DNA from: Molossus alvarezi
Lineage: Eukaryota > Chordata > Mammalia > Chiroptera > Molossidae
DNA: 64,000 nucleotides
Assembly (NCBI GenBank): GCA_037176705.1
Contig: CM073894.1
Span: 29,420,501 to 29,484,500, forward strand
Reading direction: 5' to 3'
The notes beneath the pieces were generated by a model, which had not been told where the DNA came from, searched no databases, and worked only from the letters and a program-made list of their open reading frames with translations. Each line of letters opens with the position of its first letter. Within the stretch, counting starts at the first letter, position 1. This document shows, piece by piece, positions 12,176-24,229 of this stretch. Both the position numbers and the translations under genes were made by a program.

Positions 12176-12509
12176 TTAGAGCCAAACATGGGCCTTATAC
12201 AGGTAAACAGACAATAAATAGTAATTTTATTTTGGATTAAGGACACCAAATGCACAACAAAGGTTACACAGACCTAACAGTGAGTGTAGTGCTGGCACAG
12301 AGTGAAAAAACAAAGAAGCAATGATGAAGAGCCCATCCCTGAATATTAATATATGTTTGCCAGAAAAAGTAAAAGGATCAAAGCCCCTATCCTCACAGTC
12401 CTCCTGCCTAGCAAGGAGAGGAAAAGCTATAGACAAGACCACATCTGGCTCTATCAATACTTCAGAGATTTTACACACCACCCTGTCCTTAGAGAACTGT
12501 ATGAAAGCA

Positions 12510-12612
12510 AGGAAGTCACCTGCAAGGCATCTAATTCAACAGGTCTGAGGCGGGGCCTCAGCATTTGCAACTCGAACAAACTCCCAGGTAATACTGCTAC
12601 CAGATCATGCTA
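12510..12612 (+). repeat. MER5-like hAT fragment
   Basis: The phrase 'ctaattcaacaggtctgaggcggggcctcagcatttgcaac' followed by 'ctcccaggtaat' resembles the MER5 group phrase 'attcagtaggtctgggg...catttctaacaagttcccaggtgat'. Only a fragment is present and no inverted repeats are visible. Confidence 0.5.
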
Positions 12613-12614
12613 AT

Positions 12615-13590
12615 TTCAATTATTTTCATCCTAAAACTTCTTTTTGTCCACCAAGTTCAGCTACCAAAGAGTAATTAATTAGGAAGATGGCATTTATCCT
12701 CTCTTTGGTACAGCATGGCTTTATAATGGAGACATAATTAACAAGCTGGAAAACAGCCAAAGGGTTGGCAGGGTAGAAGCTAGGGGGGACTTCATAATCC
12801 ATGTTCAGATAATCAATAAGTACAGTAGACTTCTGAAACTATCAATGACACATGCAATATGCATCCGTTAGAAGTTATGAGGTTGGGCGTGGGGGTAGAG
12901 AGAAGGGAATAAAATCTGAATAAATTAAATAAAATTTGAGTAAAAGGAATAAAATTATAAAGTATATAACTAACATGTAGAAAATCAGCACAAAGAAAAA
13001 AATGCTGCCCTAGCCTGCTACAAAACTCTACTTTTTGATAAAAATATAGGCCAAACTTTTAATGAAATACCATTCACAAATATTTTCCAAATAAACATTA
13101 CTACTTTTAACAGCATAAAAAGTTAAAAGTAACAGGAATTCAGTATATTCCCAGATGATAATAATAAGCTGCAAAAGGTCAAGAAAACCCAAGACAGTGC
13201 ATACACAATGATGGAGTCACTGTTCTCTTTCATTTACAAACAGAGAAAGAAACTTAATTATTTAGTATCATTTTGACAGACACACCCATATATGGAAATA
13301 ATAGCTTGTGTAGTTAACTCGAAACATGGTCCAAAACCACATGTTCTGGAATCATAGAAAATCGTGTCTCATGAAGCAAAAACGCCAGTATTTAAAATTA
13401 CATGCTAGCAAAATTTAGCTTATAGAGCACAGCCTTCCATTAAACAAAAGGCAGTACTTGATTTTGTTTTTGTTTGTTTTAATTCAAATGACATCAGGAC
13501 ACTTGAAGTCTACCAGGATGCCTATCAAAAGTAAATAAAAACCGAAAAAGCAATTATAAAGAAAAGGAAACTGACATAGTGGAACTGATA
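12615..13590. other. Unassigned AT-rich DNA
   Basis: No exon-like or repeat-like structure recognised. Confidence 0.45.
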
Positions 13591-13698
13591 TAGTGGAAAA
13601 AAATAGAATATAATCTAAATGTCCATCAACAGCACCAAAGATAAACAGGAGCACAAGCATACAACTGGATATAATACAGCCCTAACAATCACTGAACT

Positions 13699-14078
13699 GT
13701 ACCCGTGGTGTTAGAGCCTCAATTGCGTTCCCCCAAAATTCTTATCTTAACATTCTAACCCCAGTATCGCAGAATGTAACTGTATTTGGAGATAAGATCT
13801 TTAAAATGAGGCCATTAAGGTAGGCTCTAAACCAGTATGGCCAGTGTCCTTATAAGAGGTCATCTGGACACCTAGAGACAAGAAGAAATGAGGACAAAGC
13901 ATTTGGGTGACCAGAAAGAAGGTGGCCATCTGCAAATCAAGGAAAGAGACCACAGAAGAAAGCAAATCTGCCAACACCTTGATCTTGCATTTCTAGCCTC
14001 CAAAACTGTAAGAAAACGAATTTTTGTTTTTAAACCAAGCTATGGTATTTGGTTATGGCAGCCCTGGAAAATGAATAC
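13699..14078 (+). repeat. Probable MaLR-type solo LTR, degraded
   Basis: It starts near TGGTGTTAGAGCCTC and contains 'ttcccccaaaattcttatctta', 'gtccttataagaggtcatctggac', 'ttgatcttgcatttctagcctcc' and 'aaaactgtaagaaaacga'. This wording is typical of MaLR-class LTRs of mammals. It has no internal retroviral genes. The exact subfamily is not assigned. Confidence 0.6.
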
Positions 14079-14084
14079 AAGTGG

Positions 14085-14410
14085 TCTCAAGCTTACACAT
14101 TCATAAGAATAATCTGGCAGACTGTTAAAACACAGGTTATTGAGCCCGACCCTCAGAGAGTCTGCTCACTGGGTCTGGGCTTCCCGGGTCCATGAACATG
14201 TTCACAGGGGCCCCATTCTTGGTTTAATACTCTGCTGTCGCCATCTGGAAATTATTCATAGTTTCTGAACATGGAGCCCAGCATTTTCATTTTACACTGA
14301 GCTGTACACATGTGTCTGATCCTGGCCTGAGAACCTGTATTTCTAACAAGTTCCCAAGTGAGGATGAAGTTGCTGGTTGGGGATCAGATTCTGAGAGCCA
14401 CTAAGTTATA
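14085..14410 (+). repeat. MER5-like hAT fragment interrupted by unassigned sequence
   Basis: The start 'aatctggcagactgttaaaacacaggttattgagcccgaccctcag' and the end 'gagaacctgtatttctaacaag' plus 'ttcccaagtgagg' and 'gagagccact' resemble a MER5-type element. About 140 bp between them (14165-14320) is foreign to that element and was probably inserted later. Confidence 0.5.
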
Positions 14411-14689
14411 GCAACATCTATCAACCCAGATAAGTCGAAAAACATAACACTGGGCAAAAAAGAGCAAGTTGCAGAAGGACAGGTACAGATATCATTTATA
14501 TAGGTTTCTGTTACAGACACGGATACAGTAAACAGAAGGATAAAAACAAGCAATGTCAACCCCTATTCAGAATGCTTGCTGCCTCTGAGGCTGGGGAAAG
14601 AACAGAATGGGGGATCAGCACCACAGAGAGTCTACCCCATCTATAAAGTACTATATTTTTAAGAAATTAAAAATTAAAAGTTGAAGTAA

Positions 14690-15350
14690 ATATGGCAAAA
14701 AGGTTCAGTTGGAGAGAGTTACACAGTGTTGCTGTCTATACTTTTTGTGCTTTCCTATAAATTTAAAACACTTGAAAAAATTATAAGGGAAAAAAAGAAG
14801 CTGACTTCAGTTATCACCCACAATCTAGGAAAATATTCCATTTAAAGTTAGAAATTTGCCAGTTGAAAGAACAGTTCCACTTATAAAATAATCCCTTCAC
14901 AATAATGAAGTCATAGAGTTATTTAAAGTTTGACAATAATAATTTTAAAAGAATAAGTGGATATAAATCCACTTTAAATGAACAACTAAAATACTATCTA
15001 ACTTAAGAACTAGAAAAATCAGAATTACCACCCATTGGAAATAATTATAACTGTACCCTGTTAATTTTATTCTAGTATGGCTTTTGCAATGATGACAAAG
15101 ATAAAATTTAAGCTGTTTATAATAACATAAATAAATATAACAAGTGGTAAAATTTTGCCAAACCTGAAGAAAATAATATAAAGGAGTTATATCTCTAACA
15201 TATAGAATATCTATGCAAATCAAATGAAGGGTAAAAATCAATATTAAATATTAGAAATTCTCAATATGACAAAGTATAGAGTAAAAAAAATTATAAATGA
15301 TACTTTGTAACTATCAAATTAGCCAACTGTGTATAAAAATGAACAATTCG
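14690..15350. other. Unassigned AT-rich DNA
   Basis: A 98-codon minus-strand open frame (14945-15241) is AT-rich, hydrophobic by composition and lacks motifs. I do not call it a gene. Confidence 0.4.
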
Positions 15351-16340
15351 TGTTGCTCTCATTTTAGCGAGGATATAAAATGGCAAAACTTTCTGGAAAG
15401 AAATTTAACACATAAATCAAAGATGTGGAAATTAAATAACACATTTCCAAATAACCAATAGGTCAAGAAAAGAAATCAAAAGGGAAGTTAGAAAATACTT
15501 GGACTTGAGTGAAAATGAAAACACAACATACAGAAACTTACGGGATATAGTTACAGAAGTGCTCATGGGGAAATTTATAGCTGTAAATGCCTAAAACAAA
15601 ACAGATTTCAAACCACTTACCTAAAATTCCACCTTAATGAACTAGATGAATAAGAGCAAACTAAATCTAAAGCAAGCAGAAGAAATGAAATAATAAAGAT
15701 TAGAATATAAACTAATAAAATAGATAACAAAAATAACAAAGGAAGTTAACAAAATCAAAAGTTATTTGAAAAGTCAACAAAATGGCAAACCTTTAGCTAG
15801 ACTGAGCAAGAAGAAAAGAGAGAAGAGGGGACATCACTACTGATCTTACAAAAATAAAGAGAATATAAAGAAATACTATGAACAAATAAATATATGCCAA
15901 CAACTCAGATAATCTAGATAAAATGAACAAATCCAAGAAAAACACAAACTACTAAAACTCAGAAAGAAACAGAACATCTGAATGGACCTATAACAGGTAA
16001 GATATAAAATATTAATCATAAAACTTCCCATCAATAACTGCCTCGGTTTCACCTTCACTGGTGAATTGCAACATTTAAAAGACTTAACACCAATCCTTCA
16101 CAAACTCTTCTCAAAAAAATAGAAGAGGACAAAACACTTCCTACCTCATTCTATGAGGGTAGTATTGCCTCGATACCAAAACCAAACCAAAAATAATCTC
16201 AAGAAATCTATAGACCAGTATGTTTTATAAGCACACAGATGCAAATATTCTCAACAAAATACTAGCAAACCAAATCAAAAAACATATGAAAAGAGATAAG
16301 ACTCAAAGTTCAGCTCTAGTATAATATCCTTTAAGAAATA
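15350..16340 (+). mobile_element. Old L1 ORF2 fragment
   Basis: The plus-strand text includes 'aggtcaagaaaagaaatcaaaagg', 'cttggacttgagtgaaaatgaaaac' and later 'tcttctcaaaaaaatagaagagg' and 'atattctcaacaaaatactagc', which follow the L1 ORF2 region between endonuclease and reverse transcriptase. Frameshifts and stops are frequent. Confidence 0.75.
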
Positions 16341-16359
16341 TCTAACATAAAATAATCTT

Positions 16360-16510
16360 TTTTTCTCTCTGAGTTTTACTTGTGCCTCTCTTATACCACT
16401 TATTCTATTCAAGTTTTACACATTAGCCTTTCTTCCCTATTAGAACGTAAACTCTTTGAGGGCTAGGACTACACTGCTCCCTACCCTGTACTACAAACAG
16501 AAGCTTTAAA
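16360..16510 (+). repeat. L2 3' fragment
   Basis: The phrase 'ttagaacgtaaactctttgagggctaggac' (16440-16470) parallels the L2 end motif TAGACTGTAAGCTCCTTGAGGGCAGGGAC. Confidence 0.65.
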
Positions 16511-17376
16511 AAAATAATGTGACACTTACAATTCTGAGATTAATTTCCAATACTGTTTATAACATTTACCCTAAGTAAATTTATCTTAACTATATGCTCA
16601 CTATGAAAATCAAATAAAAATAGTCAATAAACTTGGATATTTCCAAAGAGAGGTATGATTTACTTAGAACATGTACTTGAAACACCAGCAAAAAAATAAG
16701 ACTTTTATAAGTCTGCTTTATAGAGAATACTATGATTTTATTAACCGTTAAATCCTATCAATTCAAAAGGATAAACCTTGTCGTTTTATTTCATTTTTAA
16801 AGATGATGTACACAAATTATCAAAAAACTCCATTTCAGAAACACTCAAACATAACAAATGATCATATGCATAATCAAAATTGGCACAAAGCTACATGTCA
16901 ATAAAACTTCCAAGGTATTTTACAAAAATTCATCAGAGTGGATCATTTTTGCCAGACTAGAGAATCTATATAATTCTTGAATTGTAAGCCAGAGAAGAAA
17001 TAAACAAGCTAATCATACATAACAGGAGTGATGAAATAGTCAGCTACAGTATTCACACACAAGGTGACATTCTCAATAAAACTAGATTATAACATTTTTG
17101 TCAGATATCTGTTCTAGAGCATAAAAAAACAAAAACCGTCGAGACACACGCAGTGTGCAGATACAAACAAGCACAACGTGAAAGATCAGCTGCAAAGATT
17201 AGAGAGAGTGGGAAGCCCCTCTTCCAGTTTGACCAGTATATATTATCAACAGTACCTGCTTCCTTGGCTGGAAAAGCTCTAAGAGAAAACCGAACTACTG
17301 CATTAGGGTGTGTGCACACATATGCTTAAGCTGTCATGTACTAAAAGACAGGAACCATTAATATTGCATCCTTGGA
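16510..17376. other. Unassigned AT-rich DNA
   Basis: No repeat body or exon recognised. Short open frames only. Confidence 0.45.
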
Positions 17377-17637
17377 GCCCTGGCCGGTTTGGCTCAGCAG
17401 TTAGAGCGTCAGCCTGCAGACCAAGGAGTCATGGGTTCGATTCTGGTCAAGGGCACATACCTCGGTTGCAGTTCGTCTCCAGCCCTGGTCGGGTCATGCG
17501 GGAGGCAACCAGACAACATGTCTCTTTTGCATCGATGATTCTCTCTCTTCCTCTCTCTCTCCTTCTCTCCCTCCTTCCTACTCTATCAAAAGATAAAACA
17601 GAAGAATGAATATCCTTGGGTGAGGATTAAAAAAAAA
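17377..17637 (+). mobile_element. VES-type SINE with 19-bp duplication
   Basis: Complete from GCCCTGGCCGGTTTGGCTCAG through B box GGTTCGATTC and a long CT tract to 'ccttgggtgaggatt' and A tail. The flanks ttaatattgcatccttgga (17358-17376) and ttaatattgtatccttaga (17638-17656) are a 19-bp target duplication with two mismatches. Confidence 0.94.
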
Positions 17638-17933
17638 TTAATATTGTATCCTTAGAAAGATTGTACATGTAAGAATAGACTTGAACATAACTCAACACTC
17701 TTACATCTTCCCGTGTTAACACAACACACTTTCCAAACCCGACTAAGTGAGAACCATAATGCTGCCTGGAGAAAGACATATTTTTACTCTGGGAATGGTA
17801 TCATCTCTCCAGGTATCGAATCCCCTGACCTCTGAGTATAATAATTAAACCAAGCACTTCATATTTTAAGATACACAATCGATGCGTACATATACAATTT
17901 AGATTTCCAAGCTGTCAGAAGAGGACAAACACA

Positions 17934-18047
17934 GGGTGGGGCAAAAGTAGGTTTACAGTTGTGATTATGCAAAATAGTGTATTCTTGTGTTATTATTTAT
18001 CACTGTATTATTTTTCCATATGAACAACTGTAAACCTACTTTTGCCA
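17934..18047. mobile_element. Mariner-type short inverted-repeat element, copy 2
   Basis: It reads GGGTGGGGCAAAAGTAGG at the left, TTTACAGTTGT next, and the inverse ACAACTGTAAACCTACTTTT at the right. Size (about 114 bp) and termini match the copy at 11036, but the AT-rich centre is different in detail. It is non-coding and must have been moved by a transposase made elsewhere. Confidence 0.87.
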
Positions 18048-18219
18048 CATGCTGTGTTCACTTCTCCACCTGTGTGCAACAGTACAGAGGACCTGCAGCT
18101 GACTTGACTGAACATCTGTCTCTGAGTTTCTTTGGCTTTTAAACCCTCATGAGTATTTCATTAAGAAATACTTTACTACTACCAAACCCAATTCCCTTAT
18201 AAGGGACAATGGCCCTATT

Positions 18220-18665
18220 TTGAATCATAGGCTCTTCGAGGGTCTGATGAAAACTAAGGGCCCTTTACCCAGAAATATCTGAAGTTCATACTGATACAAG
18301 ATTTTACATACCAATGGGGGAAGGAGTATGATAGAAACGTTCCTAATGTCTGATGAATTCTGACTTACCTTGATTACTTTCTCCAAGACTCCCTGGACGT
18401 GTTTCCAGAGCCTCAGTTGGTCATTCCACCCTGTGCTACGACCTATCCGCAGGGTAAAGTGTCTTTTCTGTACTTTTTCTTTACAATCCCCAAATTCTCC
18501 TGCATCGTGCTGTGTGTACTGTCCTAAATGATATGTTTTACTTTCTTCTCCACTGGAATGTGAGCTCCTTAAGATCAGAAACTGCGTCAGGTCCTTTTCT
18601 GTAGCCCCACCCATTAGCATTGCACCTTGTGCAAAGAAAGTATTCATTAAGTATCAGCTGATCAA
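18220..18665 (+). repeat. L2 LINE 3' fragment
   Basis: Sense L2 wording: 'ctccactggaatgtgagctccttaagatcagaaac' (18550-18585) and 'attcattaagtatc' at the end. The 140-codon minus-strand open frame (18225-18647) is an antisense reading of this repeat. A consensus-like donor AAG|GTAAGT occurs on the minus strand at about 18366-18371, inside or next to the repeat. Confidence 0.7.
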
Positions 18666-19035
18666 ACATAGCCATGGGTTGAATGACCATTATTGAAGCT
18701 GGGCAATGGAGACATGCAGAGTAGAGGAGGAAGGGTGTTTCATTCTACTAGCCTGTCTTCCATGATATATATTTGAAAATTCTCAAATATTGGGGGAGGG
18801 GAGAACCGAAAAAAGAAAGACTTGTAATTATATACCAGTAAGTTTTACATAAACGAAAGAGTATAAAACAAACTGAGCTTGGTTGTATTGCCTCAAAGAA
18901 CTAGGATCAATGAGCAGAAACCAAAAGTTTGGCTTCACATAAGAAAGAACTCTCTAATAATTAAAGGTGTTTCCAAGGAAGAAAGAGAGGACCCTGACAC
19001 CGGAGTAGTAATAATGGTCAAGCAAGAAATGACCA

Positions 19036-19263
19036 GCCCTGGCTGGTTTTGCTCAGTGGTTAAAGCATCAGCCCTCAGACCAGTCACGGGTTCGATTCCA
19101 GTCAGGGGCACATACCTCGGTTGCAGTTTGATCCCTGGCCCTGCTTGGGGTCCTGTAGGACCCCAATGTGTCTTTCTCACACCTCTGTTTCTCTCTCTCT
19201 CTCTCCCTTCTTCCCACTCAATGAAAAAAAAAATCCTCAGGTGAGGATAAAAAGAAAAAGAAA
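19036..19263 (+). mobile_element. VES-type SINE, slightly shortened
   Basis: Head GCCCTGGCTGGTTTTGCTCAG, B box GGTTCGATTCC and tail 'atcctcaggtgaggataaa' are present. The middle is deleted after 'cctgtaggacc', so it is shorter than its relatives. Target duplication aagaaatgacca (19024-19035) and aagaaaggacca (19264-19275). Confidence 0.9.
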
Positions 19264-19479
19264 AAGAAAGGACCAATCAAAATAATTTACAATTTAGGCT
19301 ATTAAAGCACTAAATGGGACAAATGAATTGTAAGGTGTCTTCAAACCTATGAGTATCTGAAAATAGAGTTTATTATCTTAAAACATATGTAGAAATCAGT
19401 GGAAGGATGACTACTGACTACTCTCTGAACCCCAAAATCTCTAGCCCTCCAGCAGGTCCCCAACGTGTCCTGGGGCCTC

Positions 19480-19725
19480 CATTGTACACGCTACTCCATC
19501 TGGAATATTCCTCAGACAGCAGCTAAGGTACACTTCCTCAAGGAAGCTCTCCTGCCTGACCAGATCAGGGTTTTCATTGCAAGCTCTCCAACAACCACAA
19601 TTCTTTCCTAGAGAGGAGACACACCATGTTTTTGCTCTGCACTGTATCCCTAGGGCCTGTCACAGAGCCTGGCATGCTGTTAAGTGCTCAATAAATATTT
19701 GTTGAATAGACGAATGAATACAACA
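19480..19725 (+). repeat. L2 LINE 3' end
   Basis: Clear L2 3' end: 'cttcctcaaggaagctctcctgcctgacc', 'cactgtatccctagggcctg', and 'tgctcaataaatatttgttgaatagacgaatgaat'. One of the better preserved L2 copies here. Confidence 0.85.
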
Positions 19726-20945
19726 TACCCTATGAACCTAGCATTTTCATAAATTATGATCTAAACTGAACACAAGTCAACTTGACGAAATATAACCAAG
19801 CTATTTCTTTATCACAAGTGATTAAGCTACCTCCCTAGAGTCAAAGGACAATAAGAAAATAGTTAGCTAGCTCCCAAGGCAATATTTTTATACTTCTTTT
19901 ATTATGAAAATATAACACATTTTCAATAACTTTTAGCTTCACAATACACAAAATAAATTTATTTCCCAAAACTCTTAAGATGCTGGCAAGCCAAATGATC
20001 CTCAAGTCAAACTGTGGGTTATTAAGCTGAAAAAATATATTGCATGAATGTGAAGTTTAATGAGGACATTTAGGTGATGAAAAGGCAGTGAGAGAACTTA
20101 AGGACAGATGGACAACCATCAGGTCATATAAAATATTTCCAAATGTGTGTTTGAAGAAAGATATGAAAATTCCCAGGATAGGAATACTTTGTGTTGCTAA
20201 GAAACACTGAAGATTAATGAGTAAATTGTCTCTCATAGAAAGGTCAACTACAATCATCTCATGTATCAATGTAATTCCTTTTAATAATTATTCATTTCTA
20301 AAACCGTAACAAATATGCTAAACTAAAAAAAAGGAAGACAAAAATTGTGTTTAACACTCAGAAATCACTAATGTATCTATTATGTACAGGGATATTTAGA
20401 GTGGTATTTTATTGATTTCCATCAAAAGTGGCTTTTTAGGACAAAGTTACAAAATCCTACCTTTAAGCATCAAGACTGTAAGTGGAAAAAAATTCTATTA
20501 AATATGAAAAGTACAAATAAAAAGATTCTACCCACGCCAAATTTATCACTCCAGCTAATATATAATATTTGAAATCCCAAGTAAGTTCTAACAAAACTAG
20601 GTGTTAAGGCTAACTTATTTTTATTTGGGAGAAATTACCCACTTCCATCTTATTCAAAACTCTGTATTACCTGATAAATTTGAATCAGAGCCAGGACTGT
20701 ACCACATTGAAATCCCCTGGCCTCAATCAACCCTGCTCCTTATAACCTTTAGCTTTAATTTTGGACCCAACATGAACTTTCACCCAGACCTACACTTTCA
20801 CCCAGGTCACCCACTCCATTATTAGTACCAATCCTGAGCTCAGCCCCTTTTCTACTTCAGAGACAAATGACAAACTAAGAAAAAGATGAAGATAAGCCTT
20901 CAGATTGACTAATGAACTGCAAAGAATGACTGTTTTGTTTTTTTA
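19725..20945. other. Unassigned AT-rich DNA
   Basis: Nothing recognised. Open frames of 60-75 codons lack motifs and splice context. Confidence 0.45.
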
Positions 20946-20949
20946 AGGA

Positions 20950-21159
20950 ATGACTTTTTTAAAATTTGTTTTTATCCTTCACCCGAGGTATGTTTTTTTA
21001 TTGATTTTAGAGAGAGGGAGAAAGGGAGAAGGAAAGACAGAGAGGGGGTGGGGGTGGGGAGAGAGAACCTGAAACTGGGTACATGCCCTGACCAGGAATC
21101 GAACTCACCACCTATTTGTGTATAGGATGGCACTCCAAACGAGCCACACTGGCCAGGGC
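20950..21159 (-). mobile_element. Older VES-related SINE, minus strand
   Basis: On the minus strand it begins GCCCTGGCCAGTGTGGCTCG with B-box wording in 'gagttcgattcctggtcaggg', followed by a long CT-rich part and a tail near 'acatacctcgggtgaagga'. The wording 'ttattgattttagagagaggg' on the plus strand is typical of the older subfamily. Confidence 0.82.
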
Positions 21160-22130
21160 AAGAACAATTGTTTTTTAATGAAATAAATAAAATTTACCTT
21201 GGAAAGGTCTGAATGTGGAAAAGATTTAGCCTAATGCCTAACATTTACTTAACACTCAAAAATCAGAACTATTATTATTATTACGCTTTCATTTTATAAA
21301 TTGATTTCTCTGATATTAACACTGATAAACAATGTATTATGTGATTTTCTAATATTCCAAATCTACAAATTAGAAAACATAAGACTCTAAAAGTCCTTTA
21401 ACTTTTTATTAAGCGAATTCTCAAATACAACAGTAGAGAGGAGTTTAATGAACCATATCACCTAGCTTCAATAATTGTCATCACTCTGTCACTTTGTTTC
21501 ATCTATGGGAAATCTATTCTTGAACAGTGCAAAAGTACCCAATGTGTTGACCATGAAAAAATGATGAGTTTCATGCAAACACTTTATTTTTGTCTCTTAC
21601 TGGTCTGTCAAACCTATTCTGAAGTAACCAACCTCTGCCCTTCAGAAAAAACTAAGTAATCCTCGTGACTTTTCTGGTCCCTTATAAGGAAAAGAAAATC
21701 ATACAGTCACTTTAAATGGTAAGTCTCAGTTCAGTAATTTAAAATAACTAATCTTAGATAGACAATAGGGGAAATTTGAATATGGTCTATGTATTATATA
21801 ACATTATTTTATCAATGGTAAAATCCTGGGTGTGATAACAGTATTGTAATTACACAGGAGAATATCTTAATTTTTAAGATAAACAAGCTGAAGTATTTAG
21901 AGTAACGTGTCATTTTCAAATAACTCAGCCCCACTCCATGGGCCAAAACAAGTATACATATAATATATACATGTAGCCATATGTTACTAACTGGTAAAAG
22001 GTATGAGGTGTTTATTATATTACTGTTTCAACATTTCTGTAGGTTTTTAATTTTTCAAAATTAAAAGACTAGATCCAAATAATAATCAAAATTCCGAAGT
22101 ACATTTCATGTTAAATCTTATGTATTCCAT
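21160..22130. other. Unassigned AT-rich DNA
   Basis: Nothing recognised. Confidence 0.45.
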
Positions 22131-23060
22131 TCAGCTGGGGGCTGCCCAGAGCTGACCACTGTCAGTGAGGGAGGGAAAAAAGACTGTTTTCTTCTCAGCA
22201 TGAAGTTTCTTTTCTACCATCCTCCTGAGTTTTCTGAGCCCCCCCGGATCAAGCGCAGGGAGATGAGAAGAGATCAGGTATATAGGACAGTACTTATTTG
22301 ACTGCTACCAAAACAAAATGGCATAGGGCTATATGACTATAGCAGGTGTTTAAGGCCAATTTTCCTCTCCTGGGCAGCTTATGGGCATTGTTCCAAGGGT
22401 AAGATTCCCCAACTGCAAAACTCCTGCCTGGGGTAGTGCTCTCCGTCAGCAAAAAAGGACCTCCCACTGTCCCTCAGCTTCTGGCCTCTGGCAGTACAGC
22501 CAACTCCCTACTGCTGGGATCCTCTTGCCCTGGCAAAAAACTTTCCTGGGCAGGATCCCTTTTCAAATACTACCTGACTGATATTCATATTTGGGGATAC
22601 AGACACCATTGACCTATTGGAAGATGTGCAGTTTCTTCTCAAACCCAGCCCTACTGCCACAGAACATGAACTTTCCCAGGCATGAGTCTCTGGTGACCAC
22701 AACTGCAGGATCCGGATCATCCAGTTGAAACTCTTCTCATTAGACTTGATGAAAGGGTCAAACGTCCCTAACTTGTGAGAGTAGGGCTAAAACACACAGC
22801 TGAAACCCCAAAGGTGTCTCACTGGACCAGAGCAGGTGGGGCAGAGAGGGGCTTCACCTCGGGGCTGCCTTGCCAAGGGCCGGCACACAGCTGTGCTGCT
22901 CCATAGCTGTGCCATCTCGTAACGGAGCTGCAGCTCCACCGACCTGTTCCACAGCCATACTGGTGCACAGCCATGTTCTATCACAATTAGGCTGTTTGCA
23001 CAGAACAGTTCCATCCTTCACTGCGCCCAAATTGAGGATTCCTGTTGGTGTTGAATTGGC
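22130..23060. other. GC-richer block of unknown nature
   Basis: This block is distinctly less AT-rich than its neighbours and has several overlapping open frames of 66-83 codons on both strands. It has no recognisable domain, no clear LTR termini and no paired duplication. An old LTR or other retroelement remnant is possible, but I cannot support a family. Confidence 0.35.
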
Positions 23061-23588
23061 ACCAACAACCATCAGTTGACATTTAGTCCATGCTTTTTGA
23101 AGCAAACATAAGTATTACATGTCAGGTTCCTTAAACTGTGGTCTCAAGTCAGTAATCAAAACTTCTGAAGGCCATTACCACTCCTCCAGGAGGCATATCT
23201 TTATTTTTTCAACGCCAGAACAAGCACCCAGCACATTTGGTCCTCAAAAAGATGTTTTTTTTTAAGGGATGACCTCAGCAAATGACAGTAAGTATATCTG
23301 AAGGACTATCTGAAACTAGTTTGCTCAGTCAGGGAAAGTTGTCCTAAGCAAAGCACGTTTGGTCCTCCCTAATTTATACAACTAGATATAGGCCTCTGAG
23401 AACCTAAAAGGGCAACCAAACACCCACGTACTCCTCCTCTGTTCTACCATGGCACCCACCTCCACACCAACTCATGGCATACGGAAAATACCTGTCTCTG
23501 CCATTTGTATGAAAGTCATCAAAGGCTTACTTATTTATATTCACCCATGTCACCATAAATAGTACTTACTCTCAATAAAAAATATGTA

Positions 23589-23805
23589 GCTCTGGCAGAT
23601 ATGGCTCAGTTGGTTGGGCATTTTCTCATGCACCAAAGGGCTGTTGGTTTGATTTCCAGTCAGGGCACAGGCCCGGGTTAAGGTCTCAATCCCTGATAGG
23701 GGATGTGCAAGAGGGAGCCAATTAATATTATGTTCTCACATGGCTGTTTCTCTCTTCTCTCTTTCCCTCTCTCTGAAAATCAATAAATTATCCTTTAAAT
23801 ATATA
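23589..23805 (+). mobile_element. Older tRNA-derived bat SINE
   Basis: Head GCTCTGGCAGATATGGCTCAG, 'ggtttgatttccagtcaggg' B-box region, 'gggatgtgcaagagg', CT run and 'gaaaatcaataaatt' tail. It is diverged, with no clean duplication. Confidence 0.8.
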
Positions 23806-24109
23806 TATAAAATACAGGTTAAATTAGAGGACTCTCATAAAAGTTAGAAAATACATTGATTACATCAGAGAATGAGTAATGTACCATTTCAGATTGCCAA
23901 CAGCAATCTCTCATCTTTACTAGGTGAACACTACTTAGATCTAATGAACGGACTCTTTATTTCTATCTATTCCCTACTCTGGGGCAGCATGATGCCTGGA
24001 GTAGGTAATACACTCTTACACTTAAACTTATTCACGCAACGATTTCCAGCCACACTGGAAATCAACTTCAAGATACCCTAAAAGCTTTCTATTTTAAAAT
24101 GCTTATGTA

Positions 24110-24212
24110 GCCCTGGCCAGGTTGGCTCAGCTGCTGGAGCATCAGCCTGCAGACCAGAGAGTCCTGGGTTCAGTTCCCACCTAGGGACACATACCAAAAA
24201 ATAAAATAAAAT
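24110..24212 (+). mobile_element. Head-only VES SINE (about 100 bp), copy 1
   Basis: It holds only the tRNA-derived head (GCCCTGGCCAGGTTGGCTCAG to 'cctagggacacatacc') and then passes straight into an A-rich tail of aaataaaat units. Duplications aaaatgcttatgta (24096-24109 and 24213-24226) are identical over 14 bp. The full-length SINEs here continue after this point with 'tcggttgcag'. The copy at 32911 stops at the same place. Confidence 0.92.
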
Positions 24213-24229
24213 AAAATGCTTATGTAAAC

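Larger units (their letters stand above)
13590..14690 (+). mobile_element. L1 3' UTR-type fragment split by older-style insertions
   Basis: The text 'taatctaaatgtccatcaacagc' (13611-13633) is typical of L1 3' regions. The matching continuation appears at about 14420-14600 ('tgggcaaaaaagagcaag', 'tcatttatataggtttctgt'). Between the two pieces lie a probable LTR (13699-14078) and a MER5-like piece (14085-14410). Confidence 0.55.
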
